Positions 9,774 to 18,561 of a stretch of DNA of 64,000 bases are shown one piece after another. The notes below the pieces were generated by a model. The model did not search any database. It had not been told where the DNA came from and was given only the letters and a program-made list of their open reading frames with translations. The stretch lies in assembly GCA_001600355.1 (NCBI GenBank), contig BCJU01000001.1, positions 6,448,013-6,512,012 of the forward strand, read 5' to 3'. Origin of the DNA: Meira nashicola. Its lineage: Eukaryota > Basidiomycota > Exobasidiomycetes > Exobasidiales > Brachybasidiaceae. The stretch's first letter is position 1. Each line of letters starts with the position of its first letter. Both the position numbers and the translations under genes were made by a program.

Positions 9774-10658
9774 ATGATTGAAGATTATTCTCAACCGATC
9801 AAGCAATGTGGAGAAACCAAACATGAAGCAAAGCTGCACCTTTTGCCGCTCCTTACACCATCTCGTGATACTCTGCATTCATCCTCGCCACCTCTTCATC
9901 TGCTGTCAAAAGGAAAGTTACCTCAAGAGCGTATCGCATTTCATACAAGATCTAAACATGGAATGACGAATTGGGTAGAATCTTCGCATGTGTTTCCTTC
10001 GGCTTACCCTAGATTTGAAGAGGCAGGAGGCAAGGCGCCTTTAGTAACCAGTCGAAAAGATGCAGAAAATTTAGCCATAGAGCTCGCTTCTCGCAACCTG
10101 CCTCAACTTTGGTCAGAAGTACAGAGAATTGTACCCGTACGACCATGCACAGAAGGAGGTGCGTCCATCTTACCGGAAGGAAGAGGATTGACAATCGTTG
10201 TTACTCAAATCGAAAAATTTGAAAAGAAAGAATGGGAGCAGGCGCTTCGTAAAACAGTATTGGAAATTGAAAGCAAAGGAATACAACATATAGAAGAAAT
10301 TTGGATTTTGATTGGAGATCTGCAAAAAGGAGACATGACATATGAAGACAATATACGGGACGTTCAGCAATTTATACACTTTTACCTTCCGGTGCCGAGT
10401 TCAAAGGATGAAATGAAACGTTTCGGGCCGCATTGGCCAGCAGACATTCTAGGAAAACAAAGAGAGAATAGTGGTAGGAAAGGGAGAACATTGATTGGTT
10501 TAGGGCATATTTGCCCAGCAAAGATGGATTTATTCGACGGTATGGTTGCAGCCTATGTTCCAAACGAACAACAAGAAGGAAAGGCAATTTCCGAAAAGAT
10601 TGAAAGATTGGTAAAGCGGTCACACTACAAATTGAGCATTCCAGATACGCGTTTGTAG
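9774..10658 (+). CDS. Shortened, probably inactive alpha/beta-hydrolase paralogue (copy 2 of 3)
   Basis: An intact 294-residue frame clearly related to copies 1 and 3 (LHLLPLLTP, ERIAF, HVFPSAYPR, LPQLWSEVQRIVP, HIEEIWIL, DVQQFIHFYLPV). The oxyanion HA(N/T)GFHKE motif has become TQIEKFEKKE. The elbow reads LIGLGHICP where copy 3 has AIGHSQGAA, so no serine nucleophile exists. About 180 residues holding the rest of the catalytic core are missing, while a short tail resembling the end of copy 1 remains. It ends DTRL, not a good PTS1, whereas copies 1 and 3 end AKL and SRL. Length and missing motifs say it is not a working hydrolase; the clean frame leaves open a pseudoenzyme role or recent decay. 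Confidence 0.7.
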   Translation: MIEDYSQPIKQCGETKHEAKLHLLPLLTPSRDTLHSSSPPLHLLSKGKLPQERIAFHTRSKHGMTNWVESSHVFPSAYPRFEEAGGKAPLVTSRKDAENLAIELASRNLPQLWSEVQRIVPVRPCTEGGASILPEGRGLTIVVTQIEKFEKKEWEQALRKTVLEIESKGIQHIEEIWILIGDLQKGDMTYEDNIRDVQQFIHFYLPVPSSKDEMKRFGPHWPADILGKQRENSGRKGRTLIGLGHICPAKMDLFDGMVAAYVPNEQQEGKAISEKIERLVKRSHYKLSIPDTRL

Positions 10659-10870
10659 TCCGTTGTTGTCATCCCTGATACAAACTTCCGTTGAATGCAA
10701 TCCGATTGTGTAATGATTGATTGAGTAAGACAGTGTACGGCTTTGTATACCCCGCAAACCCGGATGTATGCGTCCGGAATGGCGTCTTTGTAGGATATAG
10801 CCTTCCTATAAAATTTAAAGAAAGAGTGTTTTGGTTTTTACTCGTTCATCACCATCTTCCCCTAACTAAG

Positions 10871-12546
10871 ATGTCAGAATTGTCGAAAGAATTAGGTAAG
10901 CCTTACAGTTTCGCAGATGCAGGCTGGAAAGACTCTTTGCCAGACAAATTACACCTTCTACCTTTATTGCAAGCACCAAAAGATGCATTAAATGCACTAT
11001 ATACGCCAATACATTTGTGGCCTGATGAATGGCAAAATAAGGCAGAAGTAGCTTTCGATGAGGGAAAAAAAGGCTTAAAGACTTCTTTAAAATCATTGGA
11101 TGGTAACAAAGCACGTATTTCCTGCAGCTTATCCTCGTAGTGATCCTCAAAGCGTTTTCACTCTTGGAAATCAAGTTGAGCCAAAATTAAAATTTAATGT
11201 CACTAATTTGACAGCTGCAGATTTGAAACAAAAACGAAAGGATGATATCAAAGATGGAATCTCAATCATTCAAAGTCTCGATTTGAAACTTCTTGTTCCT
11301 CCTCAAAATGAAAAAGATGCCGACGAAAGAGCAAAAGTACTTTCTCAAACAGGTCAACCACAACTTTGGGGATTTGTTGAACGTATTTCTTCTTTACGTG
11401 AACGTCCAATAGGTAAACCGATCACTTTGATCATGGCACATGCAACTGGATTTCACAAAGAGATCTTTCGACCAAGCATTCAAAGTTTAATTGAATCATT
11501 CGAATCAGAAGACCATTATATCGATGAAATTTGGAGCTTGGATAACTTTCGTGCAGGTGATGCAGGTATTCTAAATGCTCCTTACGTTGGACCAGCAATC
11601 TCAAGTCATGATATCGCTCGCGATATTCAACAATTCATTCAATTTTATTTGCTTGTTCGAAGTGTATCTTTAGAAGAAGATGCATTTGCTCATTATTCTC
11701 TACACTTGAATCGACAAGAATGTGGTCAAGCGAAAGAAAGTCGAACAATTATTGCAATCGGTCATAGTCAAGGAGCAGCTACTTTGTTCATGGCAGTCAA
11801 TGCAGTTGCCAAACCTAATCAGCCAAAAACGCAGTTAGTAGACGGAATTATATCATTTGATGGTGCATTTCCATTACGCAAAAGCTTATTACTTCAACCA
11901 TTACCTTCTAATGAATACAACGTAGTACCTACGTTAGTACGTAAAGACGTTTTCAACGATCAAAAGGATATAATGGATTATCTTAATAAAATACCTATGT
12001 TTAAATCGTTTGATGATCGTGTAAAAAACTTATATGCAAAGCACGGGTTCAAAAAAATCAAAATTCCCGATCAAGAAAATCAAAGATCAGAAAAGACTTT
12101 CTTTGTTTTAAAAATGTCAAAATGGTCAGAAGCTTTATCATTTTGTCAATTATGGTTAAATTGTTGGACATCAGCAGAAATTCAAAGAGGAAATTATAAA
12201 GGTTGGACACATTTCATGGTCACGACTTTCATTCGTGATTTTCCCGATCCACTTATTACAGAACTATATAACTTTTGTGAAAAAGTTGCAGAAACAAATG
12301 CGCCATTGATCACGTTCGAATATGTACCTAAAGGTCATCTATATCCTTTAGAAAATCCTGAAGGGTTCGGTGAGTGTGACAAGTGATACAGGTGTAGACT
12401 GATTTACTAACACTAAAATTCCATTTCTTTCAGGTCGACATGTGGCTAATGTATTAAAAGGCAAACTTTACGAGTTCGGAACCGATCCCGTCAAAAAATT
12501 AACAATGTTGGAAACTTTGATCGATCGATGCCGATCACGATTATAA
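10871..12546 (+). pseudogene. Alpha/beta-hydrolase with PTS1, frame broken near 11090 (copy 3 of 3)
   Basis: The gene starts at 10871 (MSELSKELGKPY), but the frame must change between about 11085 and 11099. Upstream sequence reads LHLLPLLQAPKDA...EVAFDEGKK in one frame; HVFPAAYPR and everything after continue in another from about 11096. The second frame has a TAA just upstream of the break and no splice acceptor lies between, so a 1-nt indel is the simplest cause (real mutation or assembly error). Downstream are MAHATGFHK, EIWSLDNF and a canonical GHSQG elbow. A 64-nt intron (12370-12433) leads to a last exon ending RSRL, a strong PTS1. If the indel is an error, this is the best-preserved enzyme of the three. 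The ATG at 11100 could give an N-truncated product. Confidence 0.75.
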
Positions 12547-13222
12547 AAAACGGTCTAGACTAAAAAAAATACATCATTTCTGTACACATACACACACCAT
12601 TGTTGTACACATAAACATAGATACACCATTGTTGTACACATGAATATATCTCAATTGTAGATGCCATCAATTGTTCCTCTCAAGCCACATAATTTCATAC
12701 TCAATTCTCTCTTTCTGGTAAGTGGTGCGTGTGGCACCGAACAAATTCTACCTCGCATACAAAAACACGCTTTTCAACGGCAAATGACCGGCACAAGTCG
12801 CCTCGGGTTGCCGCACGATAAATCTAAGTTCATGCATACATTCTACATACATACATACTGCAGCTTCAGCCTATTTATTGTGCGGCAGCGCTCAGCTTAT
12901 TGTGGGTGCATCATGCAGATGCATGTACCTCAAATTAATGAAGTTAAATTTTAGTGGGCGGTATTACACTGCCTGAATGATATAGTCTATGCATGTGGTT
13001 AGACATATGCTTCTGCCGCGGTGAATGATAGAAAAGGTGCCAATGAACCACTGTGAGGCGCCAACTTCTCATTATTGCAGCTAATATCGACGAAACATGT
13101 CAACTACTATTCAACATCAATGTGGGATGAATGTGCGGTGACAATTCGTATATAATTACAGTGATACCTTCTCTTTCCTTTTCAACAACTCCATCCACTT
13201 TCACCCCCCTTTCTTTCCCAAG
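12547..13222. other. 680 bp gap between co-oriented genes
   Basis: It contains the 3' region of hydrolase copy 3, a short direct repeat and the phospholipase B promoter. A frame at 12661-12954 has no recognisable domain and is not called. Confidence 0.5.
12594..12641. repeat. Two direct 19-bp repeats, period 29
   Basis: ACACCATTGTTGTACACAT occurs at 12594-12612 and 12623-12641, with a partial copy (TGTACACATAC) just upstream. They lie 48 bp after the hydrolase copy 3 stop, probably in its 3' untranslated region. TTGTACAC-like elements resemble binding sites of Puf-family RNA-binding proteins (UGUANAUA type) only loosely. Confidence 0.6.
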
Positions 13223-14917
13223 ATGCATTTCGTCAACTTGTACAGCCTTTTGTCCATCTTGTTCATCTCGATCAGCATCATTGAAGCAAACGTTCTTCCT
13301 GAAAAGAATGCAAGGGCGATAGAATTTTTGGACAAACGTGCGCCTAGTGATTATGCTCCTAAAAAGGCACAATGTCCTTCTCAATCACTTACAAGATCTT
13401 CCAAAACAGGGGTAAATGCGGATGAAAAAGCATACGTTTCTGCACGTAAACCTATCGCTCAAACCGCATTCACTCAATGGATCAATTCATTAAATGCAGG
13501 ATTTCAAAATGTTAATTCAGCCCCTGCCCTTGCTTTGGCATCTTCAGGTGGTGGATTTAGAGCAATGTTGACTGGAGGAGGTGTTCATCAAGCATTGGAC
13601 TCACGCGAACAAAATGCATCCAAATTAAAAGGTCTATATCAATCATTTTTATATGAATCCGGTCTATCGGGTGGATCTTGGCTATTGGGTTCTATTATTG
13701 GTAACAATTGGCCAACAGTATCTCAAATTAAACAAGATATATGGTACAAAACATTACCCGGAACCCCGTTATTACCCGATCAGGCTGGATTCGTTTTCAG
13801 TTATGCAGATGTTCTTGCTGCTATTGCTGCCAAAAAGGTAGCCGGATACGATCCCACTTTGATTGATGTATACGGACGTTTATTAGGATATTCCCTTTTA
13901 GAACAAAGTGAAGGTGGAATCAAGCAAACCTTGTCTTCCATCACTTCGCAGACCAACTATCAAAGTCATGCTTACCCTTTCCCAATCATTACAACCGTTC
14001 AATCAAAAGCTCTTCAACAATGTAGCAATAATGAAATCGGTGCAACTCAATACGAATATACACCGATCGAATTTGGTAGTTGGGATTCAGAAAAGGCAAG
14101 CTTCGTTCCAACAAAATACACCGGAAGTATCATCGGAAATGATGGCGTGCCAAGCTGCATTACCGGATTTGACAATTTAGGTTTCGTGATGGGAGCTTCA
14201 TCAGACATCTTTACAGATTTGTGTGCATCTATACCGCAACAAGGTCTCAGTGATGTACAACAAGCGGTAAACTTTACCGAGTCAGTCTTACATCAATTGC
14301 AAGAGCCAACATTCCGTGACGTTTATGCGGCTTTCCCAGACAGTTTTGATAGGCAAGCACTTTCTGCTTCCGCTTATCCACCCAAGAGAAGAATTTTTGC
14401 ATCTGAACCAACAGAATTATACATGATGGATGGAGGCTATAGTGGACAAGTGAATCCTATTTGGCCATTTTTGAATCGTCAAATTGATGTTTTATTCGTT
14501 GAAGATAGTAGTGCTGATGATCAATATGATTGGCCGAATGGAAGTTCAATTCATGAAACCTACAATCAAGCACAAGCAAGAGGCCTTACACGTATGCCCA
14601 CGATTCCTACTCCAGCCGAATTCGTACAAAAAGGATATAATAAACGACCTACATTCTTTGGATGTGATCAAGGTGCAAACGTGATGACGATCGTATATTT
14701 GCCAAACAATGATTACGTTTACCCAAGTAATACGTCCACCTTTAAACTCTCCTATACTCAACCTGAAATTGATGGTATGTTGGCAAACGGACAAGCAGTT
14801 GCGACGTATAATGGTAAATCTGGATTTGAAACATGTGTTGCTTGTGTCACATTGAAGAAGACATCTGCAACTTTACCGAGTACTTGTTCTCAATGTTTTA
14901 CTGACTATTGTGCATAA
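13223..14917 (+). CDS. Secreted phospholipase B / lysophospholipase
   Basis: A 564-residue enzyme of the fungal PLB family (cPLA2-type catalytic domain) that removes acyl chains from phospholipids and lysophospholipids. A signal peptide spans about 1-22 (MHFVNLYSLLSILFISISII). LASSGGGFRAM at about 106-116 is the oxyanion/Arg motif, SGLSGGSW at about 146-153 carries the nucleophile Ser, and MMDGGYSGQ at about 401-409 carries the catalytic Asp. The C-terminus has paired cysteines (CVAC, CSQC) and no hydrophobic GPI tail, so it is probably released rather than anchored. The first ATG is used because it begins the signal peptide. Like other PLBs it may serve nutrient scavenging. Confidence 0.93.
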   Translation: MHFVNLYSLLSILFISISIIEANVLPEKNARAIEFLDKRAPSDYAPKKAQCPSQSLTRSSKTGVNADEKAYVSARKPIAQTAFTQWINSLNAGFQNVNSAPALALASSGGGFRAMLTGGGVHQALDSREQNASKLKGLYQSFLYESGLSGGSWLLGSIIGNNWPTVSQIKQDIWYKTLPGTPLLPDQAGFVFSYADVLAAIAAKKVAGYDPTLIDVYGRLLGYSLLEQSEGGIKQTLSSITSQTNYQSHAYPFPIITTVQSKALQQCSNNEIGATQYEYTPIEFGSWDSEKASFVPTKYTGSIIGNDGVPSCITGFDNLGFVMGASSDIFTDLCASIPQQGLSDVQQAVNFTESVLHQLQEPTFRDVYAAFPDSFDRQALSASAYPPKRRIFASEPTELYMMDGGYSGQVNPIWPFLNRQIDVLFVEDSSADDQYDWPNGSSIHETYNQAQARGLTRMPTIPTPAEFVQKGYNKRPTFFGCDQGANVMTIVYLPNNDYVYPSNTSTFKLSYTQPEIDGMLANGQAVATYNGKSGFETCVACVTLKKTSATLPSTCSQCFTDYCA

Positions 14918-15000
14918 AGCATCACCTCTTATGAAAATTATGTATGTCTTTATCTGGTTTTAATCGTAATGGTATTATTCTGACGCGAAAGGGGAGTGTG

Positions 15001-15033
15001 TTGTTCTTTGGTGTTGTTCTTTGGTGTTGTTCT
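15001..15033. repeat. Short tandem repeat, 13-bp unit
   Basis: The unit TTGTTCTTTGGTG is repeated twice and begun a third time (ttgttctt) between the phospholipase B and Nse1 genes. No function is suggested; it could vary in length. Confidence 0.6.
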
Positions 15034-15148
15034 TCGCGTGTTTGCCTTTTTGTATGTTCATATACGCGGCGCGAGTTCCTAATTTTGCGTGTATATTGCT
15101 GGATATCCGACCTTTCTTCTGCTTTCCATCAAAAGTGCAATCATCACA

Positions 15149-16144
15149 ATGGTCGAATCACTAGAATTATTTCAACAGGCTTGGCTTCAAGGTATAATGT
15201 CACATCGAATAGTTACGGAAGAACGCTCACAAGCTATGTTTAAAGCTGCAACGGAAGCTTGTAGAGTGCGATATTCAAGTGCAGATTACGCTGAATGCGT
15301 TAAAAAAGTGAATAATGCATTGACGATTGTCAATCTTGAAATTCGTAGAATGATTGATGAACAAACGGAAAAACATATGTTAGCAATCGTGAATACAAAA
15401 GCTGATGAAATTGCACAATTAGCCACTCAATTTACATCTCATGAAATCGAATTCATTAAAAGGTTAATCGAAAATATCTTTACCGCTCCTCGTCGTGCTT
15501 ATTGCGTTTCTTCAACGATTGCAATCGGACTTGGAAAAGATATGGATCCTGAATTAAGTTCTACAAAAGCTGATATCATTTGCAAAAAGTTAATCAATCA
15601 AGGTTGGATCACAAAGGATGCGGGGTTTTACTTCCTTTCGCCAAGATCGTTGTTGGAACTGCAAAGTTATTTACGTGGATCATATGAAGAGTATATGCAT
15701 TCTTGTCTTGCTTGCAAAGATATCGTCACTCGTGGTTTGGCATGTTCGACAGAAGGATGTGATTTGTACGCGCACCATTACTGCAAGCCACGATTGCATT
15801 CGATGTTGCAAATGAAGGGTGAGGTCAGATTGTGCAACAAGTGTAAGAAGCCATGGGTTCCACTCAAAGTGGGAGATACATCAAACGCATCAACGATGGC
15901 TAGAGGAAGGAGTAATCACAGCAATGGCCCGAACCCTCTCGGATTTACGTCTGTGGATCAAGATTCTACGCTGGAGGCAGATTCCGATGAGGAGGAGGAG
16001 GAAGATGATGAACTCCGCGAAACACATGATAGCGGATCAAGACGTAGTCGATCATCAACAATTCAAAGTCGCCGCTCTAATAAACGCCGCCGCACTAACG
16101 AAGAAGAAACTGTGCCACTCGATGATGATGATGAAAGCGATTGA
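15149..16144 (+). CDS. NSE1: Nse1, RING-like subunit of the SMC5/6 complex
   Basis: Nse1 pairs with the MAGE protein Nse3 in the SMC5/6 complex and supports DNA repair and replication-fork stability. The N-terminal part has paired winged-helix character (LFQQAWLQGIMSHRIV, EIEFIKRLIENIF, KADIICKKLINQGWI). A variant RING (C4HC3-type) lies at about 186-236: CLAC, then CSTEGC, YAHHYC, and CNKC followed by KKPW. I chose the ATG at 15149 (MVESLELF), which gives 331 residues and fits the family; an upstream in-frame ATG at 15089 adds 20 unrelated residues. The C-terminal 90 residues are acidic then basic, with a likely nuclear signal (SNKRRRTNEEE). SMC5/6 binding is known for the family, not seen here. 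Confidence 0.9.
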   Translation: MVESLELFQQAWLQGIMSHRIVTEERSQAMFKAATEACRVRYSSADYAECVKKVNNALTIVNLEIRRMIDEQTEKHMLAIVNTKADEIAQLATQFTSHEIEFIKRLIENIFTAPRRAYCVSSTIAIGLGKDMDPELSSTKADIICKKLINQGWITKDAGFYFLSPRSLLELQSYLRGSYEEYMHSCLACKDIVTRGLACSTEGCDLYAHHYCKPRLHSMLQMKGEVRLCNKCKKPWVPLKVGDTSNASTMARGRSNHSNGPNPLGFTSVDQDSTLEADSDEEEEEDDELRETHDSGSRRSRSSTIQSRRSNKRRRTNEEETVPLDDDDESD

Positions 16145-16222
16145 ATGCGCTTGATATGATTCGGTCTTTGTACATTATCTAACAACAAACTATTCTCTAC
16201 ACTTTTAATTGTACATTATGTT

Positions 16223-17182
16223 CTATGGCGCTAAACGATTAATTTCCCATTCGTCTTTTTCTAAAGATAGATCCCTAGTGTACCTGAATCGATCATGCAA
16301 TCGATTACTCCTTCCCATCCAAAATTCTACCTCATCGGGTATTACGCGGAAGCCTCCCCAGTAACCGGGAACGGGTACATGTCTATCCTCATACTGATCA
16401 GACTGTTGCTCAGGATCTAAGCCTGCAGCACCAGGAATTTTGTACTTTTTCTCCACTTCTTTTACCTTTTGTTCTAAAATATCTCTTCCTTGAATTTTTT
16501 GACTTTGAGGACTTGCAATTGCGCCCATTCTTGAACCTAAAGGTCTTGAATTGAAATATTGATCATTTTCATCATTACTTAACTTTTCCACTTTTCCACA
16601 AACACGAACACTTCTATGCAATGCATGCCAATAAAATGTTAATGCGATAAAAGGATTACGTTCTAATTCAATACCTTTTCTAGAATTATAATTTGTGAAA
16701 AAGATGAAACCACGTTTATCGACACGTTTTAAAAGTACAATTCTAGAAGAAGGTCTTGCGATGCTCTTTCCATTTTCTCCTTCTTGAACGGAAACGGTAC
16801 TGATCGTCATTGCCTCTGGCTCGGGTATTTCTGGATGATCGATCGCATCTTGAAACCATGCGCGAAATTGTGTTAAAGCGGAAGGTGAAAGTGTATCTTT
16901 TTCTAATCCGCTAGTTTTATATTGATTGTGGGTTAGAATTTCAGTTGCATTTTGTGTTTCATCTTCTTTTGCTCCTTGTGATCCTTGGGTTGTGGAGGAA
17001 TAGGAATTCGTTGTTGAACTTTTGGTATTGATACCCACTTTGGATAACGCTCCAGCTACGTAATCGGTCATAATTATTGATGGTGTGACAGGTCTCGGTT
17101 TGGAGAAAGATCGCAAAGTATGGGAAATTGCTAATCGAAACATAAAAAGTTGTGATTGGGGGTCAGGAGGAAAACGGTGCAT
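16223..17182 (-). CDS. PDX3: Pyridoxamine/pyridoxine 5'-phosphate oxidase
   Basis: An FMN enzyme oxidising PNP or PMP to pyridoxal 5'-phosphate. Conserved blocks run in order: NQYKTSGLEKDTLSP, PEPEAMTISTV, RIVLLKRVDKRGFIFFTNY (FMN-binding), SRKGIELERNPFIALTFYW, SVRVCGKVEKLS, FNSRPLGSRMGAIASPQS, then YWGGFRVIPDEVEFWMG, SNRLHDRFRYTR and a terminal RLAP. These cover the cofactor and substrate residues. Start choice is uncertain: the frame opens at 17182; Met14 (17143) begins a leader rich in Arg/Ser (MFRLAISHTLRSFSKPRP) resembling a mitochondrial presequence; Met38 (17071, MTDYVAG) would give a cytosolic protein. It is convergent with Nse1, 78 bp between stops, and shares the B6 theme with the PLP-homeostasis gene 13 kb away. 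Confidence 0.95.
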   Translation of the reverse strand: MHRFPPDPQSQLFMFRLAISHTLRSFSKPRPVTPSIIMTDYVAGALSKVGINTKSSTTNSYSSTTQGSQGAKEDETQNATEILTHNQYKTSGLEKDTLSPSALTQFRAWFQDAIDHPEIPEPEAMTISTVSVQEGENGKSIARPSSRIVLLKRVDKRGFIFFTNYNSRKGIELERNPFIALTFYWHALHRSVRVCGKVEKLSNDENDQYFNSRPLGSRMGAIASPQSQKIQGRDILEQKVKEVEKKYKIPGAAGLDPEQQSDQYEDRHVPVPGYWGGFRVIPDEVEFWMGRSNRLHDRFRYTRDLSLEKDEWEINRLAP

Positions 17183-17390
17183 TCAATCAATCCTTCGCTC
17201 ACGTCAAAGCGTGTGTGTATAGATCCTTCACCCAAGCAAATACCCTGCATTAGCGCCACGCCTATTTCTGTGGAGGAGATTTTCCAGCTAACGTAATCTT
17301 CCTTTTTGAATAATTCTGTCAAATTCTAATTATCATCAAATGAAAGTTCACAGCTATAATACATTAATTAAAAGTACACACAACATTCTA

Positions 17391-18228
17391 TCAAAACCTT
17401 TTGGCAATTTGTATGGCACCTTTGCACCCAAAACCAATAATCGCGCTCAGAAGAGCATGTGCTGGTGCTTGTTGGGCGTCATGTTCAACGGCTGTATCCA
17501 AATGTTCTAATTCATCATCTCTGAACTCTTGTACGATATTCCTTAAAAGTTCAAGAGAAGGATGAACTTTTTCACTTTCAGATGTGATCTTTGATAAAAT
17601 TTTCAATTGACTGTAGGGGGAGAGAATAAAGCGGATAAGCTACTAATGAACTCAAGAAGTACAATACAACACTTTCTACTCACTCGTCATAATGTTCTCC
17701 AATCACAGTTTCAACCGCTTCAGTTGCAGCCATTGCACCTTCTTTGCCAATCAATGCAGTTGCTCCGCCCAACACACTTCCAGCAAAACCCCAAATAGGA
17801 GTTAAAAGGCTTGGCCTAACCCTATGTTGCATCAAGAGCTTTTCTACTACTTTAAGGTGCTTCTTTTCCGTTTCTAACATATTCCAACACATTTTTGAAG
17901 TAGTTTGATCACCTAATAATCCAAATATTGTTGCTTGTGCAATATAGATCGTATTAGCCGCAATTTCACCCGAATGATCAACACGTAACATCGAATCTAA
18001 AGCATGACGTTGTGATTCAGTCAAAGCTTCGGGTGAAGATGTTGTAGCTTGATTAGTATGATCCGATATCGTTGCAAGTGCTGGATCGGTGTAAGGATCG
18101 GAAGCAAGGGTAGAAGAAAAACGTAGTGGCTGAATGGGCGCCTGTATCTGATGCGATTTGGCGGCAGAATTTAGAAGAGCTTTTCGCAATAATACATTGC
18201 TTTGTCTATGTATCATCTTGATATTCAA
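17391..18228 (-). CDS. COQ7: Demethoxyubiquinone hydroxylase COQ7, two exons
   Basis: The mitochondrial diiron monooxygenase that hydroxylates demethoxyubiquinone in the penultimate step of coenzyme Q synthesis. Exons 17684-18228 and 17391-17610 flank a 73-nt intron (GTGAGT...CTACAG), giving 254 residues. Iron-ligand motifs are in place: DHSGEIAA, METEKKHL, the glutamates of EGAMAATEAVE with GEHYDE, and DDELEHLD near the C-terminus. The C-terminal IIGFGCKGAIQIAKRF is the usual membrane-associating end. The N-terminal 45 residues (MIHRQSNVLLRKALL...) form a basic mitochondrial presequence; the start may be 18228 or Met5 at 18216. It lies tandem with PNPO on the minus strand. Confidence 0.96.
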
Positions 18229-18561
18229 CCGGTCGAAATGAAGCTATGAGATGAAGGCAATCGATAAAGGTAAAATAAAGTTGGAATCAGGTAATGAATC
18301 ATGTAATTCCTTTCACGTGTGGCTTCGCGCCTCAATATTGGGAAGCGTGCGTGTGGAGCTTAAAAATGAATCGGGTAATAAATTGACCCGCCGCCTAGCA
18401 TATTTTGGGCTGCTTTTGACAGATTTTAAGTTGGGGAAATAAGAAAAGAAAGGTTTTGGTGTAACACCATCATTATTGCAAGAGAAAAGAAAAACATCTG
18501 CAAGCGATGAGGTAAAGAGCAAATCTTTCATTACAACCAACCACAAAAGGTAGCAGGACGT
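18229..18561. promoter_or_regulatory. Bidirectional promoter of COQ7 and Spo7-like genes
   Basis: A 333-bp divergent intergenic region. A frame at 18251-18442 has no family features. No strong palindrome or known box was recognised. Confidence 0.4.

Noticed and set aside
11103..11127. A 25-nt GT...CTGCAG segment that would restore the frame of hydrolase copy 3 if spliced out
   Set aside because: It is far shorter than the other introns (58-76 nt), and removing it would delete the conserved HVFPA part of HVFPAAYPR, which is present in all three paralogues. A 1-nt indel explains the data better.
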